A DNA stretch of 64,000 nt, from the NCBI GenBank assembly GCA_023375675.1, contig JALQBC010000039.1, positions 331,850 through 395,849 of the forward strand. The letters run 5' to 3'. The number at the start of each line of letters is the position of its first letter. Within the stretch, counting starts at the first letter, position 1. The position numbers and the translations under genes are program-made. Below are positions 1 to 12,443 of this stretch, one piece after another. The notes beneath the pieces are model-generated. The model made no database searches, was not told the DNA's origin, and worked only from the letters and a program-made list of their open reading frames with translations. This DNA comes from Cytospora piceicola. Its lineage: Eukaryota; Ascomycota; Sordariomycetes; Diaporthales; Cytosporaceae.

Positions 1-3000
1 CGCGAATGACTTTCTCAAAACGGGCATTGTCGCCCTTGGTTGCATCATGCAATGGGTCCCCGTACGAACATGTGAGAGGGTCCCGATTGCTTTTTTGCCC
101 AGTTCGCTGTGTACTATGTTATCAGTGTATAAGCAGTAGGATCTAAAGGATTCCTCATCGGGCCGTGGCCCGCGTGCTTAGGGCTCCGAATGCTGCTCAG
201 GCTGCTCTGATACGCCCGCTCTGCAAACCGGTCTATGCAGCAGTGAGGCACTTGTCTGCCAATATTATCCTGCACTGCCTCGAACGTCTGTTGCCCGATT
301 GTTGCTTTTTGCCGGCTGCCACTGCTGACGTTTGGGGGTCTGAGACACTCCCAGGGCCAAGGGCGCGGGTCACCACCGTTGACGTTTTGCGGTACCATCC
401 GAGACATCTCAAGAGAAAAAGCAAGACCGAAACGCCTGTCGCTGTCATGCTTAGCTTCATCCAGTCTAGACGTTCGGCCCCCAACAAAGAGGGGAGGCTG
501 GTCTTCGACGAAGAGTGTTCGACTGCCGGAAGAGCCTTCTATCTTCCCTAGCGAGGAAGCCAATGCATCCTCCCCCACGATAGGATCCATCTCGGATGAC
601 AACTCGCTTGTGGGGTCTGCTCTATGGCATGATTTGCTGCTTGCAGTTGTGCAGGATGTGAAGCGGAGCAAAAAACCAGCGATACTGAGGGCGGTCTGAG
701 ATGGCCGCCAGTTGGCCCCGACATTTGGATGCGAACGTATGCTGGGTTACGGAGCATTTACTACACCGATGGTGAGAGCCTGCTATTGCCAGCGAATCCC
801 CAACCCAGCCATCAAAGAGGCCGGAATGGTGCAGCATCGGAGTTTACATATGTATTGGTCTCCATCGGCATGACCGCAGCCTGTCAAAACTATCCAACAT
901 TCATAGCGGTCGGTAGGTGTGCGATCACCGCCTCGGTGTAAACATACAGGCCGGGTTGCTAGGTCGCAGTATCGTGGACCTCGGTAGCAGACTATTGACT
1001 GTCAGAGATTGGATGAATCAAAGCCTTCAGGCGACGGTGGACGCCTGCGAGAAATGAAGCCGGGTAGCGTGAGTGAGATTGGAACCGACGTCGCAGAGCC
1101 GAATTGGGACCCATCGAGCCCGCCCACGCCGCTCCACGCCATTGTTCGAAGGAATCCCTGCGGGTGGGCCCTGAAACCTTCGAGAAGAGCAAGGAAGATT
1201 CTTGTTGACCAGGACCGCGGAATTGCCAATTGGTCGATGCCCCGCAGACCCGTCTCATAGTGGGTGGGGGGACAAGGGTTTTCCTTGACCGCGTTCTCTC
1301 CAGCATCCAGGAACATTCGTCGAGCTGCCTGGGCTCAAGCTGCGTGCCTGAGTGGAGGGCCTGGGTCACGACCCCGGGTGGAGACACTACCTCGATGCTT
1401 TCGCGATAGAGCACTGATGACGGTGCCCAAGCTCGCGGAATTCATTGTGAAAAACACCTCATCGTAGGCGTTGCTTGGCGTTAATGGTCGTTCAAGGTTT
1501 GCCCAGGGCTCACCTCACCGCAATCAACTGAATCAGACATGTCACTTCCATTCGCGCAGTTTGGCATGGGGGCCAGTCGATCCCTGTCCTAGAAAGTTGC
1601 GGCTAACCGTTGATGAGGGAAGAATCCAGCGTCTCTCAGATGTGGATTGATGGTCGCAGATTTGGGCCATAGAAAGGGCCGAATATTGCAATTCGAAGAA
1701 CTTTGTGTTGTGCTCGAAGCTTGAGTAGGGTCAACACCTGCGAAAGGCTACGCTTGGACAATGACCCTCGACACTGCAGGGATGGTCAGGTGACGCAGAG
1801 ATAGGCAAGACATTGAAGCTCGAGGCCTTCGTGATCATGACACAGAGGGAGGCTCTTGCTGGCCAGAAGCCAGCTCCGCAGCAATGGTTCGACAACCTGC
1901 GAACTGTATGTACTATGGTAGGGATTCCCTGTCGAATCAATGCGGCCTCAGTGTAAATCCGGGGAGTGAGCCTCTGGGGCCGGGGAGCTCGGTGCTTTAG
2001 CCATTTCAGGCTATGATCGAGCCATAACAAGGAACCAAACGGCTAGACATCTACGGCGGTCCGCGAAATAACGGTCCGCGTAAGCACTTGACGGACTGTT
2101 CCGAGCAGAGGGACGGAGGGTGTTCCCAGGCACTCAGTACTCAGTCCAAAACCGAAGGGTCTGCTTGGCTGCCGTGATGCCTTATCAAAGAGGAATGCAT
2201 TGTAAAAATCCCGAAAGATCATCCACGTCGTCACTTGTCAAAGGTGTCAGTGAGGTGACAGGGTGACCCTCCATCGAGGTTTGATGAGTTATCTCTCGGT
2301 GGATCCTTATGCCACCAATTCAGACCTCACACTGAAGATCTAGTCACCTTGTGGGGAATCGTAACATCGCACGTGCCTTGTTGTCCATCTTCACCTGGCT
2401 CGGTATGTATCGGGTCAATGGGACACAGCGAGGGAAGAACATCTGCCGGTAGTCGACAAATGGGGCATCAAGAACGCATGGCGAGTTTTGAATGCGGTTT
2501 CCAAGTCTTGTCGGGATCGCCATATTGTCGAGCACTCACCCCCTCACTCAAGAGAGCAAACATCGCTTCCCAGATATGATCTCTGATGATTCGGCTTTGA
2601 TTCAAAACATCTGGTAGCGCGTGCCTGAGTTGGATCCCATGGTGTATACACAGTACTGTAATGTTCCCTAAAAATAAGCGACCCATCATGACCTTGGATT
2701 TCATTCAATCTGGTTCCGACCTTCGCAGTTGTTGGTCAATTGCAAAAGGACCCAGCACTCTGGTGGCGAAATCGGGGCTCAGACGGGCAATCCATGAAAA
2801 AATCGCGCTTATCTTGATCCAGGCCATGGCATCCTAGACAATATCTTGTATGTACTATAATCTGTGAAGCTCTGGTCCTGGCAGATCCGTGTGCCAAGAT
2901 TAGGTGAGAACTTTGAGAAAAGGCCGCAAGAGGGCAGGACGGCACTGCAGTCGAATTCAATGGACGTATCCGGGATCTTCTTGCATTTCGCACTTGGTTC

Positions 3001-4085
3001 GCTTGCACGATGGCCGTGGCATCCGTCAGGTCGCCGGGCCTTCTAGCGAGGGCCTCTGCCGGGTCCGGAAACCCCAGGATCCTGGCAAATGGGACCGTTA
3101 ATGTAACCATGCGGTGCGAAGGACTCCAAAGTGCCAGGTCCGGTTGCCTGGCGAGGCCTGACAGGTGGATCCGCAACCACAGTTTCGCGGATTTCATAAA
3201 AGACGGTCTGACGGCCAGGCAAACGGGAAACGGGGCCGGCCACTGATTCCGGTTGGTACCATAGTATGGATTATCATGGCGCCGCAGAAAATAGTGCGTA
3301 ACAGCACCGTGCGTACAAGTCAACAAGTCAACAGGGCCTGAGGGCCTGGTGCCGAGGTGGTGGGCGAACATCAGACTCTCGAATGACTCCAGAGATGTCG
3401 GATGCTCCCGCAGGGTCTCCCATCTGGGCTTCAGACCTTAGAAACTAGATCTCAATCCACTGCTGCGATCAAGGGCGAGGAGGAGCAGCGGCACGAGTAG
3501 GTAACATCGAAAAGAATCTGCTTGTTCAGGCTGTATTCCCAGCTGGAGGAGTCGTGAGACGACCCGGACACAATCGAATTTTCCGTGTTCCGTGAGTACC
3601 TGCATTAGGTTCGCAAGGTTACATGCATGCAAGGTACGAGAGGCAGGATGTTCCGCCACCCGTCCACCAATCTTGGGGCCAAGTACCGCAGAGGCAGAGT
3701 TACCTCTGAAGGTCGCGGTGAAGACGAGGGGGACCTTGACAGAGTCTGCCCCTCCCATCCACAGTCTCCAAACTGGTGGAGTAGGACCCTCGACACTGTT
3801 GAAAGTTGAAACCTGACAGCTGGAATTGACCTGATACACAGTATGTACTGGCAAACTTCCAGAGATGGACAACTGGCCGCCCGCACATTGAAGCACCAAC
3901 GCTTGCATCAATGCGTTCAGTGGGGAAAACGGACGAGACTGAATCCAGATTTTATCCACAGCTTGCAAGCGAATGCCAATCAGGTGACCGGGGAGAAGGC
4001 CACGAAGTGCCACGTACGGTGCAAGCCATCATCACCGCGTGCTGTTGTGGGTAGCTGGGTGCTGGGCAAAGACCACGCCAGCAGG

Positions 4086-4130
4086 TAATAATGATGATGA
4101 TGTCGTTGACGATGATGATGATGATGCTGA
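4086..4130. repeat. Imperfect ATG/GAT triplet microsatellite
   Basis: Interrupted runs of the triplet GAT/ATG span this stretch. No gene is evident around it. Confidence 0.7.
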
Positions 4131-5031
4131 GGACGGGCCGTCCACTTGTCGAGAATAGAGACTAGAGGCATGTGTACAGTAGTGTGTAGGAGTGTATTGG
4201 CGGGGACTCCCTTGCGACCTGCGACGGCACATGGCTTGTGGCGTTGGTCGAGTGAAGAAGGCATTGGTGGTCGACATGATGATCAGTATCGAAACAAGCA
4301 AAGTTAATCTGGTAATTCTAGTAGTGTACCAGTAATCCAGACTGCCAGACAAGGCCGCTGATTGCTGGATAAGATCTTCAGCGGCGAGCCACTGCACTGT
4401 AGCCAACTATAGCCACTGTAACCACTGGGACTGTGCATCCAACAAAATGAAACAACGGCCAGAATTTTACAAGAGGCATGAAGGCTGTGAGCAGCCGGTC
4501 TGTTTTGCCATTTCGGTTGCAGGGGTTGCATTGCCCGCTCAACTGAGGCGTCACATGTGAGTGGCGTACTGTAGTATTGGTGCCGCTCAATCAAATCCAC
4601 GACGTCAGTGGTCGACAGAGAGTTTCAGTGTCATCAGAAATAGACCAGGTGGTGTGCGACAGATACAGCCTTGCAGGCGGAGATGGGGTTTGATTCGTCT
4701 TTATACTGGTTCTTGCTGACGAATGATTACCGATGTTGACAGACTCTATACTAAGTAGTACCTTAGTGGTCACATCGTATGGCGCTGGCTGCCCAATAAT
4801 AACTTATAGACGAAGCCAATATCAGAATTCAAAAAAATTAAAATCGAAATTGGGTTGCTAATAGAAAGCAGTGCTCAGACTGGGATAACACAACGATCAC
4901 CGCAGTACCAAGGTAGAGCATGATAGGAAGGACATGGCTGATTTGGTTGGGTGGATGACACTTGCCTTGCCATTCCACCCGTTGGCCGTTGGCCGGAAAG
5001 GGCAATCACGACCACATTCTGGAGTCCGACA

Positions 5032-5063
5032 TCACGAGATCACGAGGTCACGAGGTCACGAGG
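5032..5063. repeat. 8-bp tandem repeat, four copies
   Basis: The unit TCACGAGG is repeated four times head to tail; the first copy ends in A instead of G. Confidence 0.85.
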
Positions 5064-8000
5064 CTATGGACTGCCCGATTTCTCAGTCAACCAAGAGGTC
5101 AGAGTCGTACCATCCCTTTTTCGCCCAATCTTCAACAACCTTGGGACTACCTAGGTACCTACCTAGGTAGGTAACTAGGTCCCGTAATACTAGTCGCATG
5201 AGCCGCGATATCCGATGCTCTGGATCATGTCTACTATGTACGCACAAACTAGTTCAGAGCTAAGGACATTTAGGCATTCTATTCGACGTACCATGATCAC
5301 CGCCCGGAATCTAGTGTGATGACTATGACTACCTAGGTAGGCCGTCACCCGCGGACACGAGCCGCTGGCAACGGCGTCAAGACTGGAAGCTGTAGTAACC
5401 ATCATAGTACGGACTGATCTGTCATTCGTTCAAGGGCCACATGGGGATTTATACGTTGCCGACACCCGCACTACCTAGGTAGCCTATAGTCCAACCAAGC
5501 AAAACTTTGGATTTGTGCTTTTCGTTATGACTGGTCACGATGTTTAGGTACCTGCAGGAAGCTTAGGGCATATGCATTTACGACTGGCTGCTGTCAACTG
5601 GTAACATTGACCGGTGACCCGATCCAAGCCCCTGGTTGGCTTCGCAGGGCCCGGAAAAGAAAAAGGAAAGACAGGAGAAGAAGAAAAAAGAGGGCTTTTT
5701 CGTCACGCGTTGGACCTGTCACCGTACACTGTCGAATCTTCGATTTTCGTCCCTCGTTTCTAATTTAGCGCCATCGAAAATCAAACAATTCTTGGTGGTT
5801 CTATGGTTGTGTTTCAGATCCGTGCGCTAGAGAGGCTGAGGTGCAGAGAAGAGGCCTCGAGAGTGGACCAACGGCGTCACCCTCTCTGCCTCTCTGCAAA
5901 CGAAGCCGACCAACATCGTGGGCTCAGAGGCGACACACGCACTGGAGGCCCCCATTCGCTGGCAACGACCTTCACGATGTTTTACTAATAGGTTTGGGCT
6001 CAAAAGTCCACACTACAAACAGCATCCGGTATTGTGCCCTGATCGACAAATATACTAAGCCACACTCAAGGATGCAGCATGCTGAACGACTCCATGATAC
6101 TGTGTACTCGTCCATCCATGTGCTTTGGTGAGCAGTCGCCATATCGGTACCTACATTAGCCTCTCTGTCGTCAGCAAAGACGCCGGACTTCGAGTCACAC
6201 TGCAGTGTTGTTACTGCAAGCATCTGCGGGATTGTATACTTTTTGCGATGTCGTCAATCACTGGCTGGGCACAAACGTCCCGACCTAATCCGGCGTTGTA
6301 CTCAGATCTGGATTGAGGTTGCGTGTTCGTACTCTAATGCACTATATTTGGCGGACTCGGAGAGCAACTTTACCCGTTGAGGCGTCATTCATCGCGGGTC
6401 AAGATTGTTCATTCTTGTCGGACTTGCAGGCTTGGAAGCTCCAGAATTCACCCAGTCACCCAAGAGGCCTCATCAGCAGATCAAACGTCGCGCCTGACGT
6501 CGATTCCAGCCTGAGAAACCCACTGAACTGCTTCAGTACTGTGTAAGTACAGCAGTGTGTTACTGCGGTAGATCTCTAGCATGTGAAGTGCCTGAAGATC
6601 AAAGATCATACACTGGGCTTCGCTGGAGCTACACTTGCCGGCTGGCCGGCTGCACCTCCCACTCTCCCCCGCCCTGCAGTGTCTGGACCTTGGGGATTCT
6701 GACGAGCACTATCAAACCCCAAAAGCCGCGATAGTCACGATCAGAATCGACGCTACGAACGGTAACTGCGCAACGCCGTCGAAAAGGCTCATCGGCAGAC
6801 GGGCGTTTATCTGGTTCTTAGCTTTGCTTGCCAATCCAGCTCCATGTTCTGCAAGATCTCTGGACAGAATCACCACGCTTAGCGCAGCGATAGCACCACC
6901 AGTGAGCAGCAAAAGACTAGAGTCATTTGGCAACGACTCGAATACAAGCAGCGAATGGTTGTGTTGGGCTGCAGTTCTCCCGCGGGTCTCTCGAGTGACA
7001 GAATGGGCCACTGGCTGGATGGTCCTGTGGTCAGCGGCTGTCCTCTGAGTCCTGTCCTATCAGGTGGGGCAGAGCCTTCGCTGCACCGACATTATGCATG
7101 CACGCAACACAGGCACTGTGTTCTTTTGTGCAGTATTTGTGGAGTTGAGCGGGCTCACATCCAACCAGAACTGAGAAACGAGCCCAAGCACAAGAGAGAA
7201 GCGAGCACAAATCACAAGCGAGTTCGTTGCAATCCACCTTTCCAGCGCCCTCTCTCGGTTTTGTGCGCGGAGCGTGCCACTCACAGAATGCCCCGAGTGG
7301 ACGATAATGGGGTACTTCGGGTCTTCTCACAGTCCTTCCAAAATTACGAGCGACAGACACGTACGAGGGGACCACACGGCCCTGCTGCACTATCAATGCA
7401 CAAAGCGGACCAGCATTCTCGTATCAACAGGTATTCTCGATCCCACCACTGGGCACTGGCGGAATTCTGATTCTGCACCACGATACGGCAAGACTGATGA
7501 ACAGCTCGACGTCAAGAATGGCCACAGTGGCTTCCATTCAGCCCGTCCGTTCGGCAAGAAAGCAAACATTTCCTCATGTTGCCATGTTATTCATCCAGCT
7601 ACGAGCCGGAAAGTCTACGCGGTGGCAAACTAGTGGTCGTATACTACTGCTTCAGCGGGTGAGGACGCCTCTGCCGTCGACGAGCGACCAGTAAGAACAA
7701 CAGCGGTGTCCATGCTGCCGGGTGGCCTTGGCGGTTCGCAAGCATCGTCTGCAGGAACTTACATACTGTGACAGAAGGCTCATTGTCCCATTTGTGAGCT
7801 GCAAGATGTCGTATGTGTGGGCTTCTGTCTCATGCATTCATGTAATCGTCACAGTGGCCGTCCAAACTTCGAGCAACAGAGGAACAGGTCTTCTCACTGG
7901 GCGCCAGGGCACTTTGGGTTCTCCACCGCATGGATCCTGGGCCACTCGGGGCCCCGGAACGCCATGGGACCCACGACCCTGAGGGACTTGTACCCATCGT

Positions 8001-8400
8001 TGTGCGGTACTTCCGAGATGCTGGCCTGAAGAGTGGTCGCCAAAATAGAATCCGGCTAGCGTGGCTGCGCCCACCCTCCCAGGTATCGCGGTACCAAAAA
8101 TGTGAACCCACTAATAACCCAGACATGTTGGACAGGGATTCTGCTTCTGGCCTGCGCCATCTCGCCCGCCGGTGTTCCTGGGCGGTGGGTCCCTCGTCAG
8201 CGGCGAGCGCAAGTGAGACACGCAGAACAGAGAAAAGGTGGGCAGGGGTGGAGGCCTGGTCGGGTCACCGACAGGGTCATGGAGCATGGCACCCCATTCC
8301 GCGGTGTGGTGGCTCAAGACAAGGATTACGAACCTGGGTGAGAAGAGCAAGACCCCCAGTCAGTCACCTTTCCCTGGACGACACACCCACACGCCATCCA

Positions 8401-9079
8401 TCCGCGGGCGGTGGGTGACTTGTATCTCTAGATTCGCTGATCCTCTTTGGGAACCGTTTTCTATACACTTTCACTCATTCTTTACATATTCTGAGGGTCC
8501 CCTTCACCACATTCGTTCTTGTTCCCACTTTCGTGATCGGCAGATAGTTGGACGTGTGATTCTTTTCATCTTGCCATTTACATATCGGTTCTTTCCTCTC
8601 TTTACAGGACACTTGAGTTTGGAATATCCATTCCATCCCTTCTTTCAGTATAACTCGTTCTTGATATAGACGACGGCGCGTCCCCCACTCTCACTCTTAC
8701 CGCCTTATACCCTTGACCAGAAGAGAGGTCAACATTACATACAAGACCCAGTCCATCCCAAGACGAGTTCATGTATAACAACAGAACCCTTCGAGTATCC
8801 AACTAGACAAGCACTCGCCTCATTGTCTCGAGACAGCTAGCCATTCTTTGCAACCGGATCGAACCGATACCACACCATCTTTAGGCCCACTCGCCTCGAC
8901 GACAACGACGACCCTCTCACAGAGAACCAGTACAGTAATCAACAACAACCACATTGTATACATAATATCGTAAAGGACGGACCAAGAGTACAATCCGAAA
9001 AACAGACTCAACACAACGCAAATCATAGCTTGGTGGGTGGAACAACACATTGTTGACGAAGGAACACATCGAGGCTGAT
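8401..9079 (+). promoter_or_regulatory. Probable promoter/5' leader of the Msn2-like gene
   Basis: A pyrimidine-rich stretch (about 8440-8690) passes into an A/C-rich stretch up to the start codon at 9080, as is common in fungal promoters and leaders. Over these 679 bases I find only one ATG before the start codon, at 8772. Absence of other ATGs is what one expects of a transcribed leader. The transcription start cannot be placed from sequence alone. Confidence 0.5.
8772..8807 (+). promoter_or_regulatory. Upstream open reading frame (11 codons) in leader
   Basis: ATG at 8772 opens a frame of eleven codons (MYNNRTLRVSN) ending with TAG at 8805-8807, some 270 nt before the main start. It is the only upstream ATG in the putative leader. 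If the leader is transcribed it could damp or condition translation of the stress regulator; that role is inference. Confidence 0.45.
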
Positions 9080-11280
9080 ATGTCAACACCACAGCATCAC
9101 ACAATGGAACCCATGATGGCTCAACAAGCAATGGCTCCGGCCTTCTTCTACTACAACCCAGACCCCAACCCAGAGAACAGGCATCACGGGCACTTCATCC
9201 CCCACCCCCAGACTCAAGCCCATCACCCATACGCACCACACATGCAGCAACCGATGCAGGTGTTCCCTCAGGTGCCGGTGCTCCCTTCCACACCTCTGCC
9301 ATCCACACCCGTCTTCTCTCGGCCGAGCTCTTCGTGCTCTCAGCCACCAATGCCTCAGCAAGCAAAGCACAGCTTCACCAGCGCGCCCCAACAAGTTCTC
9401 ACCCCTCAGGCCTCTCCTGTCCGCATGCACCAGCCCCTCCACAGGCCAACAATCGTGCTGGACATGGACAAGTTTGACCCCGCGGACCACATGTGCTACC
9501 CTCAGACGCCTCCTCTGTCCAGCGCCGGCAGTGTTATGGGCAGCCCTGGCAGCTGTGATATGCTGGCCACGCCTCTGAACCCCATGTTCTCTGGTCTGGA
9601 GAACACCCCAATGTGCATCAAGGAGGAAGTGGACACCTTGCCTATTGAGCAATTCCCAGCCCTGGACTGGGACAGCTGTGCGTCGCCCCCAATGACACCT
9701 GGTGAGTTTGTTTACATTGTTCTTGTTCCGTTCTACATTTCCTTTGTTTGGTGTGAATTGCGGCTTTTGGGGCCAATTCTACAATCTTATTTGATGGGCG
9801 TTTGGTGGGTGATCTGCCGCTGTTTGGCTTTGTTAAAAAAAAGAGAATATGGATTGTACTCGGGGGACAAGAGACAAAGAAGAGTTCAGGTCGAGGAGGG
9901 GTGTTCTTTCAGTGCGGGGCATTTACAGCTAGCACATGCTTTTTCTCAGTTGGGTTTCAGTGGGCTAACAGGTGTCTTTTTTTACCCACAGTGTACCTTC
10001 CCCAGCAAGATCCCCTGGCACAACACGCCCAGGCACCTGCTCAGAGCCAAGCGCCCGCTCAAGCTCCCGCCCAAGCACCCACCAGCAACCAAAACTGTGC
10101 ATCACCTGTTCCCACGCATTGCGAGGTTGACATCCTTCCCACAATCTCATCAACCACATCCTGCCCATCATTGTCCCCGTCACCCACTCCTTACGCGACT
10201 CCTTATGCAAACTCTGTCACGTCGGAGCAGGACTACTTCTGCGATCCCCGCAACCTGACCGTCGGCACTGTCAATCCCACTCTCGCTCCTGAGTTCTCCG
10301 CCCTGTCTAACTTGTGCGCGGGTGACAACGAAGAGCGCGACCTGGTGTTCAGGGGTGACCAGTCGCAAACCTCCCCCTCAATCTCCCACAGCGCCTCCAG
10401 CTCATTCGGAGAGATCACCCCTCCAGTTCCCCACGGCCTGCCAATCTTCGACGACTTCTCTGATCTCGAGTCGGAGGACAGCTTTGTCAACGGCCTCGTC
10501 AACCTTGGCGAGCAGCACGCGTCGGCTTCCTACCAGGCAAGATCGCGTTCCAGCTCAGGCGCCACGTCTCAGAGCTTCGACGACTACGACGACTACGAGG
10601 ATCAGTCCTTTGGCATGCCCAGCCCTCCCGACTCCTCTGCAAGCAACGAGGGCCACCGCAACAAGCGTGTCAAGATGGAGGGCGCCGCTGATGGCGAGCA
10701 GAACCAATCTGAGCAGCAGCAGCAGCAACAAACACCCGAGAACCAGCACCAGGGAAGCAGCACTCACTCTGAGTCCAACACCCCCAACACTGGTGCTCAT
10801 TCCTCGGGCGCTTCCGAGAGTGGTGGCACCCCTCACGTGCCTGCTCAAAACCGCCGCGGTCGTAAGCAGAGCTTGACCGAGGACCCTTCAAAGACCTTTG
10901 TCTGCGAGCTGTGCAACCGACGGTTCCGACGACAGGAGCACCTGAAGCGTCACTACCGCTCTCTGCACACTCAAGACAAGCCCTTCGAGTGCAACGAGTG
11001 TGGCAAGAAGTTCTCTCGCTCCGACAACCTCACCCAGCACGCGCGTACACACGGCTCCGGCGCTATCGTTATGAACCTGATCGACGACCCGAACATGCAC
11101 GCCTACGGCCAACCACACATGTACGCGCCTCCAATGGCCGGACCTCCCGGCCCCGAGGAGTACAGCCAGTTCGGCAAGGTTCTCTTCCAGGTGGCTGCTG
11201 AGATCCCCGCCAACGGCAGCGACATCTCGTCCAACGATGGTGACAACGGTGGCAAGAAGAAGAGGAAGCGATCTGACTAG
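9080..11280 (+). CDS. Msn2/Seb1-like C2H2 stress-response transcription factor
   Basis: Two exons, 9080..9701 and 9992..11280, give 636 residues. The 290-nt intron starts GTGAGT and ends CCCACAG, and the G|TG junction keeps the frame. Two adjacent C2H2 zinc fingers lie at about residues 510-533 and 540-561 ([17 protein letters not shown], then [17 protein letters not shown]), near the C terminus. This spacing and finger sequence are typical of Msn2/Msn4 of yeast and Seb1/Msn2 of filamentous fungi, which bind stress elements (AGGGG) and act in the nucleus. The N-terminal [18 protein letters not shown] block is a conserved fungal Msn2 feature. The middle is Ser/Pro/Gln-rich with AQAP repeats and a Gln run. 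The C terminus KKKRKRSD looks like a nuclear localisation signal. ATG 9080 is the first ATG in frame; 9104 is an alternative start. Confidence 0.9.
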
Positions 11281-11979
11281 ATGTCTGCGCCCTCTCATTC
11301 TTTGCCTCTGTTTCCTAATTTGAAAAAGAAGCGAACCGGCTAGACGCCGTCGCCTTTCGATGCCAATCAGCATGACTGAACGAGACATCTTTTCACGAAA
11401 TCAGCCCACACCGCTACCTCTTTACGCGGCGCAAGCTACTCTAGGGTGTAATAGGCGGGGATCACACCGGCTTCCATTGAGTCGATACAAAAGTTGTTGC
11501 GAGAATTACTGTATTTCAAACGCTGCTGCTGCATTTACGCCGTGTCATGCCCTTCCCTGTATCATTATTGAACTTCCCTTCACCCCGCGCCGGGGAGTGT
11601 CTTTTTTGTCACAGTGCAAGGGCAAATGCATGATGATAACCAAAAACGGGAGGATATCAGCGAGTCGTTTCAGGGAGGGGTACAAACTGATCCTTCAGGA
11701 GGGACCAGTGGCGTGTACGGAGTTGTCCATTGTACGAATACATGGTTGGGGGCGAAAGCAAGTGTCAAATTTTTCTGCGATCGTGAAGCGTTCTCGCAAG
11801 GGTGGGGGAAATGGAAAGGGAACGGAAAGGAAGGACCTCAATAGGGTCAAGGTCACACAGCAGCCTCATCTGGATAGGCCAGCACTGGATCGATATCTGA
11901 GCGGATTATTGTAACACATTTGCGAAATATCAAAATTCCTTGTTTCTCTCTTACAAGCCTGTTTTCCTCCCGGTTCATT

Positions 11980-12012
11980 CATATACCGGTTCATATACCG
12001 GTTCATATACCG
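11980..12012. repeat. 12-bp tandem repeat, about 2.75 copies
   Basis: The unit CATATACCGGTT is repeated head to tail; the last copy is partial. A related CGGTTCATT lies just upstream. Confidence 0.8.
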
Positions 12013-12408
12013 TCTTGTAATTTAGCTATCTATTTGAAGGCGGGAAGTCGGCGGGCACCGCCAGTGTTGTTATTCTCACTTGGGCAGCCGGACAGGACAA
12101 GCAAAAATCAAAATCTACGTTAATTCAAACAAACTAAGCGCAGCTCGTTCCAATGTGATACACGGCGATGTGGTAGGGATCGAGGCGATCATCTCAGCTT
12201 CCCTCTGACGGTCCCGTGATGTCGCTTTGGGGGCCAGGCACGTTCGGACTCAGAACTTCGGTAGGAACTGATGGATTGCATCGACCCTGCAGCCTGCATC
12301 TGCGGACGTACAGAGTAAGAAGTACCGTACCTTGCCTTCGTCGTCATTTTCAGCTGAAACGCAAGCAAGGAGCAACGAAAAAAGAAGGGCAAAACAAGGC
12401 GGCCGGAG

Positions 12409-12412
<4 letters not shown>

Positions 12413-12439
<27 letters not shown>
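12413..12439. repeat. CT dinucleotide microsatellite
   Basis: An uninterrupted TC run of about 27 bases. Confidence 0.9.

Positions 12440-12443
<4 letters not shown>

Larger units (their letters stand above)
1..8400. other. Long stretch with no recognisable gene
   Basis: I read both strands and found no conserved domain, no convincing start with splice signals and no RNA gene. Several open frames of 100-210 codons exist (for example minus strand 2736..3371 and 3438..4013), but most lack an ATG start and none resembles a family I know. A minus-strand frame at 6712..7011 has two hydrophobic stretches but no initiating ATG. The region may hold decayed genes or long intergenic DNA upstream of the stress regulator. 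It also carries several copies of the palindrome TACCTAGGTA (around 5150, 5330 and 5472). Confidence 0.5.

Noticed and set aside
6712..7011. Minus-strand frame with two hydrophobic stretches
   Set aside because: It starts with GTG, has no upstream exon that joins in frame and no known family; could be chance.
7930..8418. 162-codon plus-strand frame and overlapping frames near 7.8-8.4 kb
   Set aside because: Low-complexity Arg/Gly/Pro content and overlapping open frames on both strands; no family resemblance.
9050..9079. Extended start of the Msn2-like protein (MLTKEHIEAD)
   Set aside because: The frame there begins with TTG, not ATG; nuclear fungal genes start at ATG, so 9080 was used.
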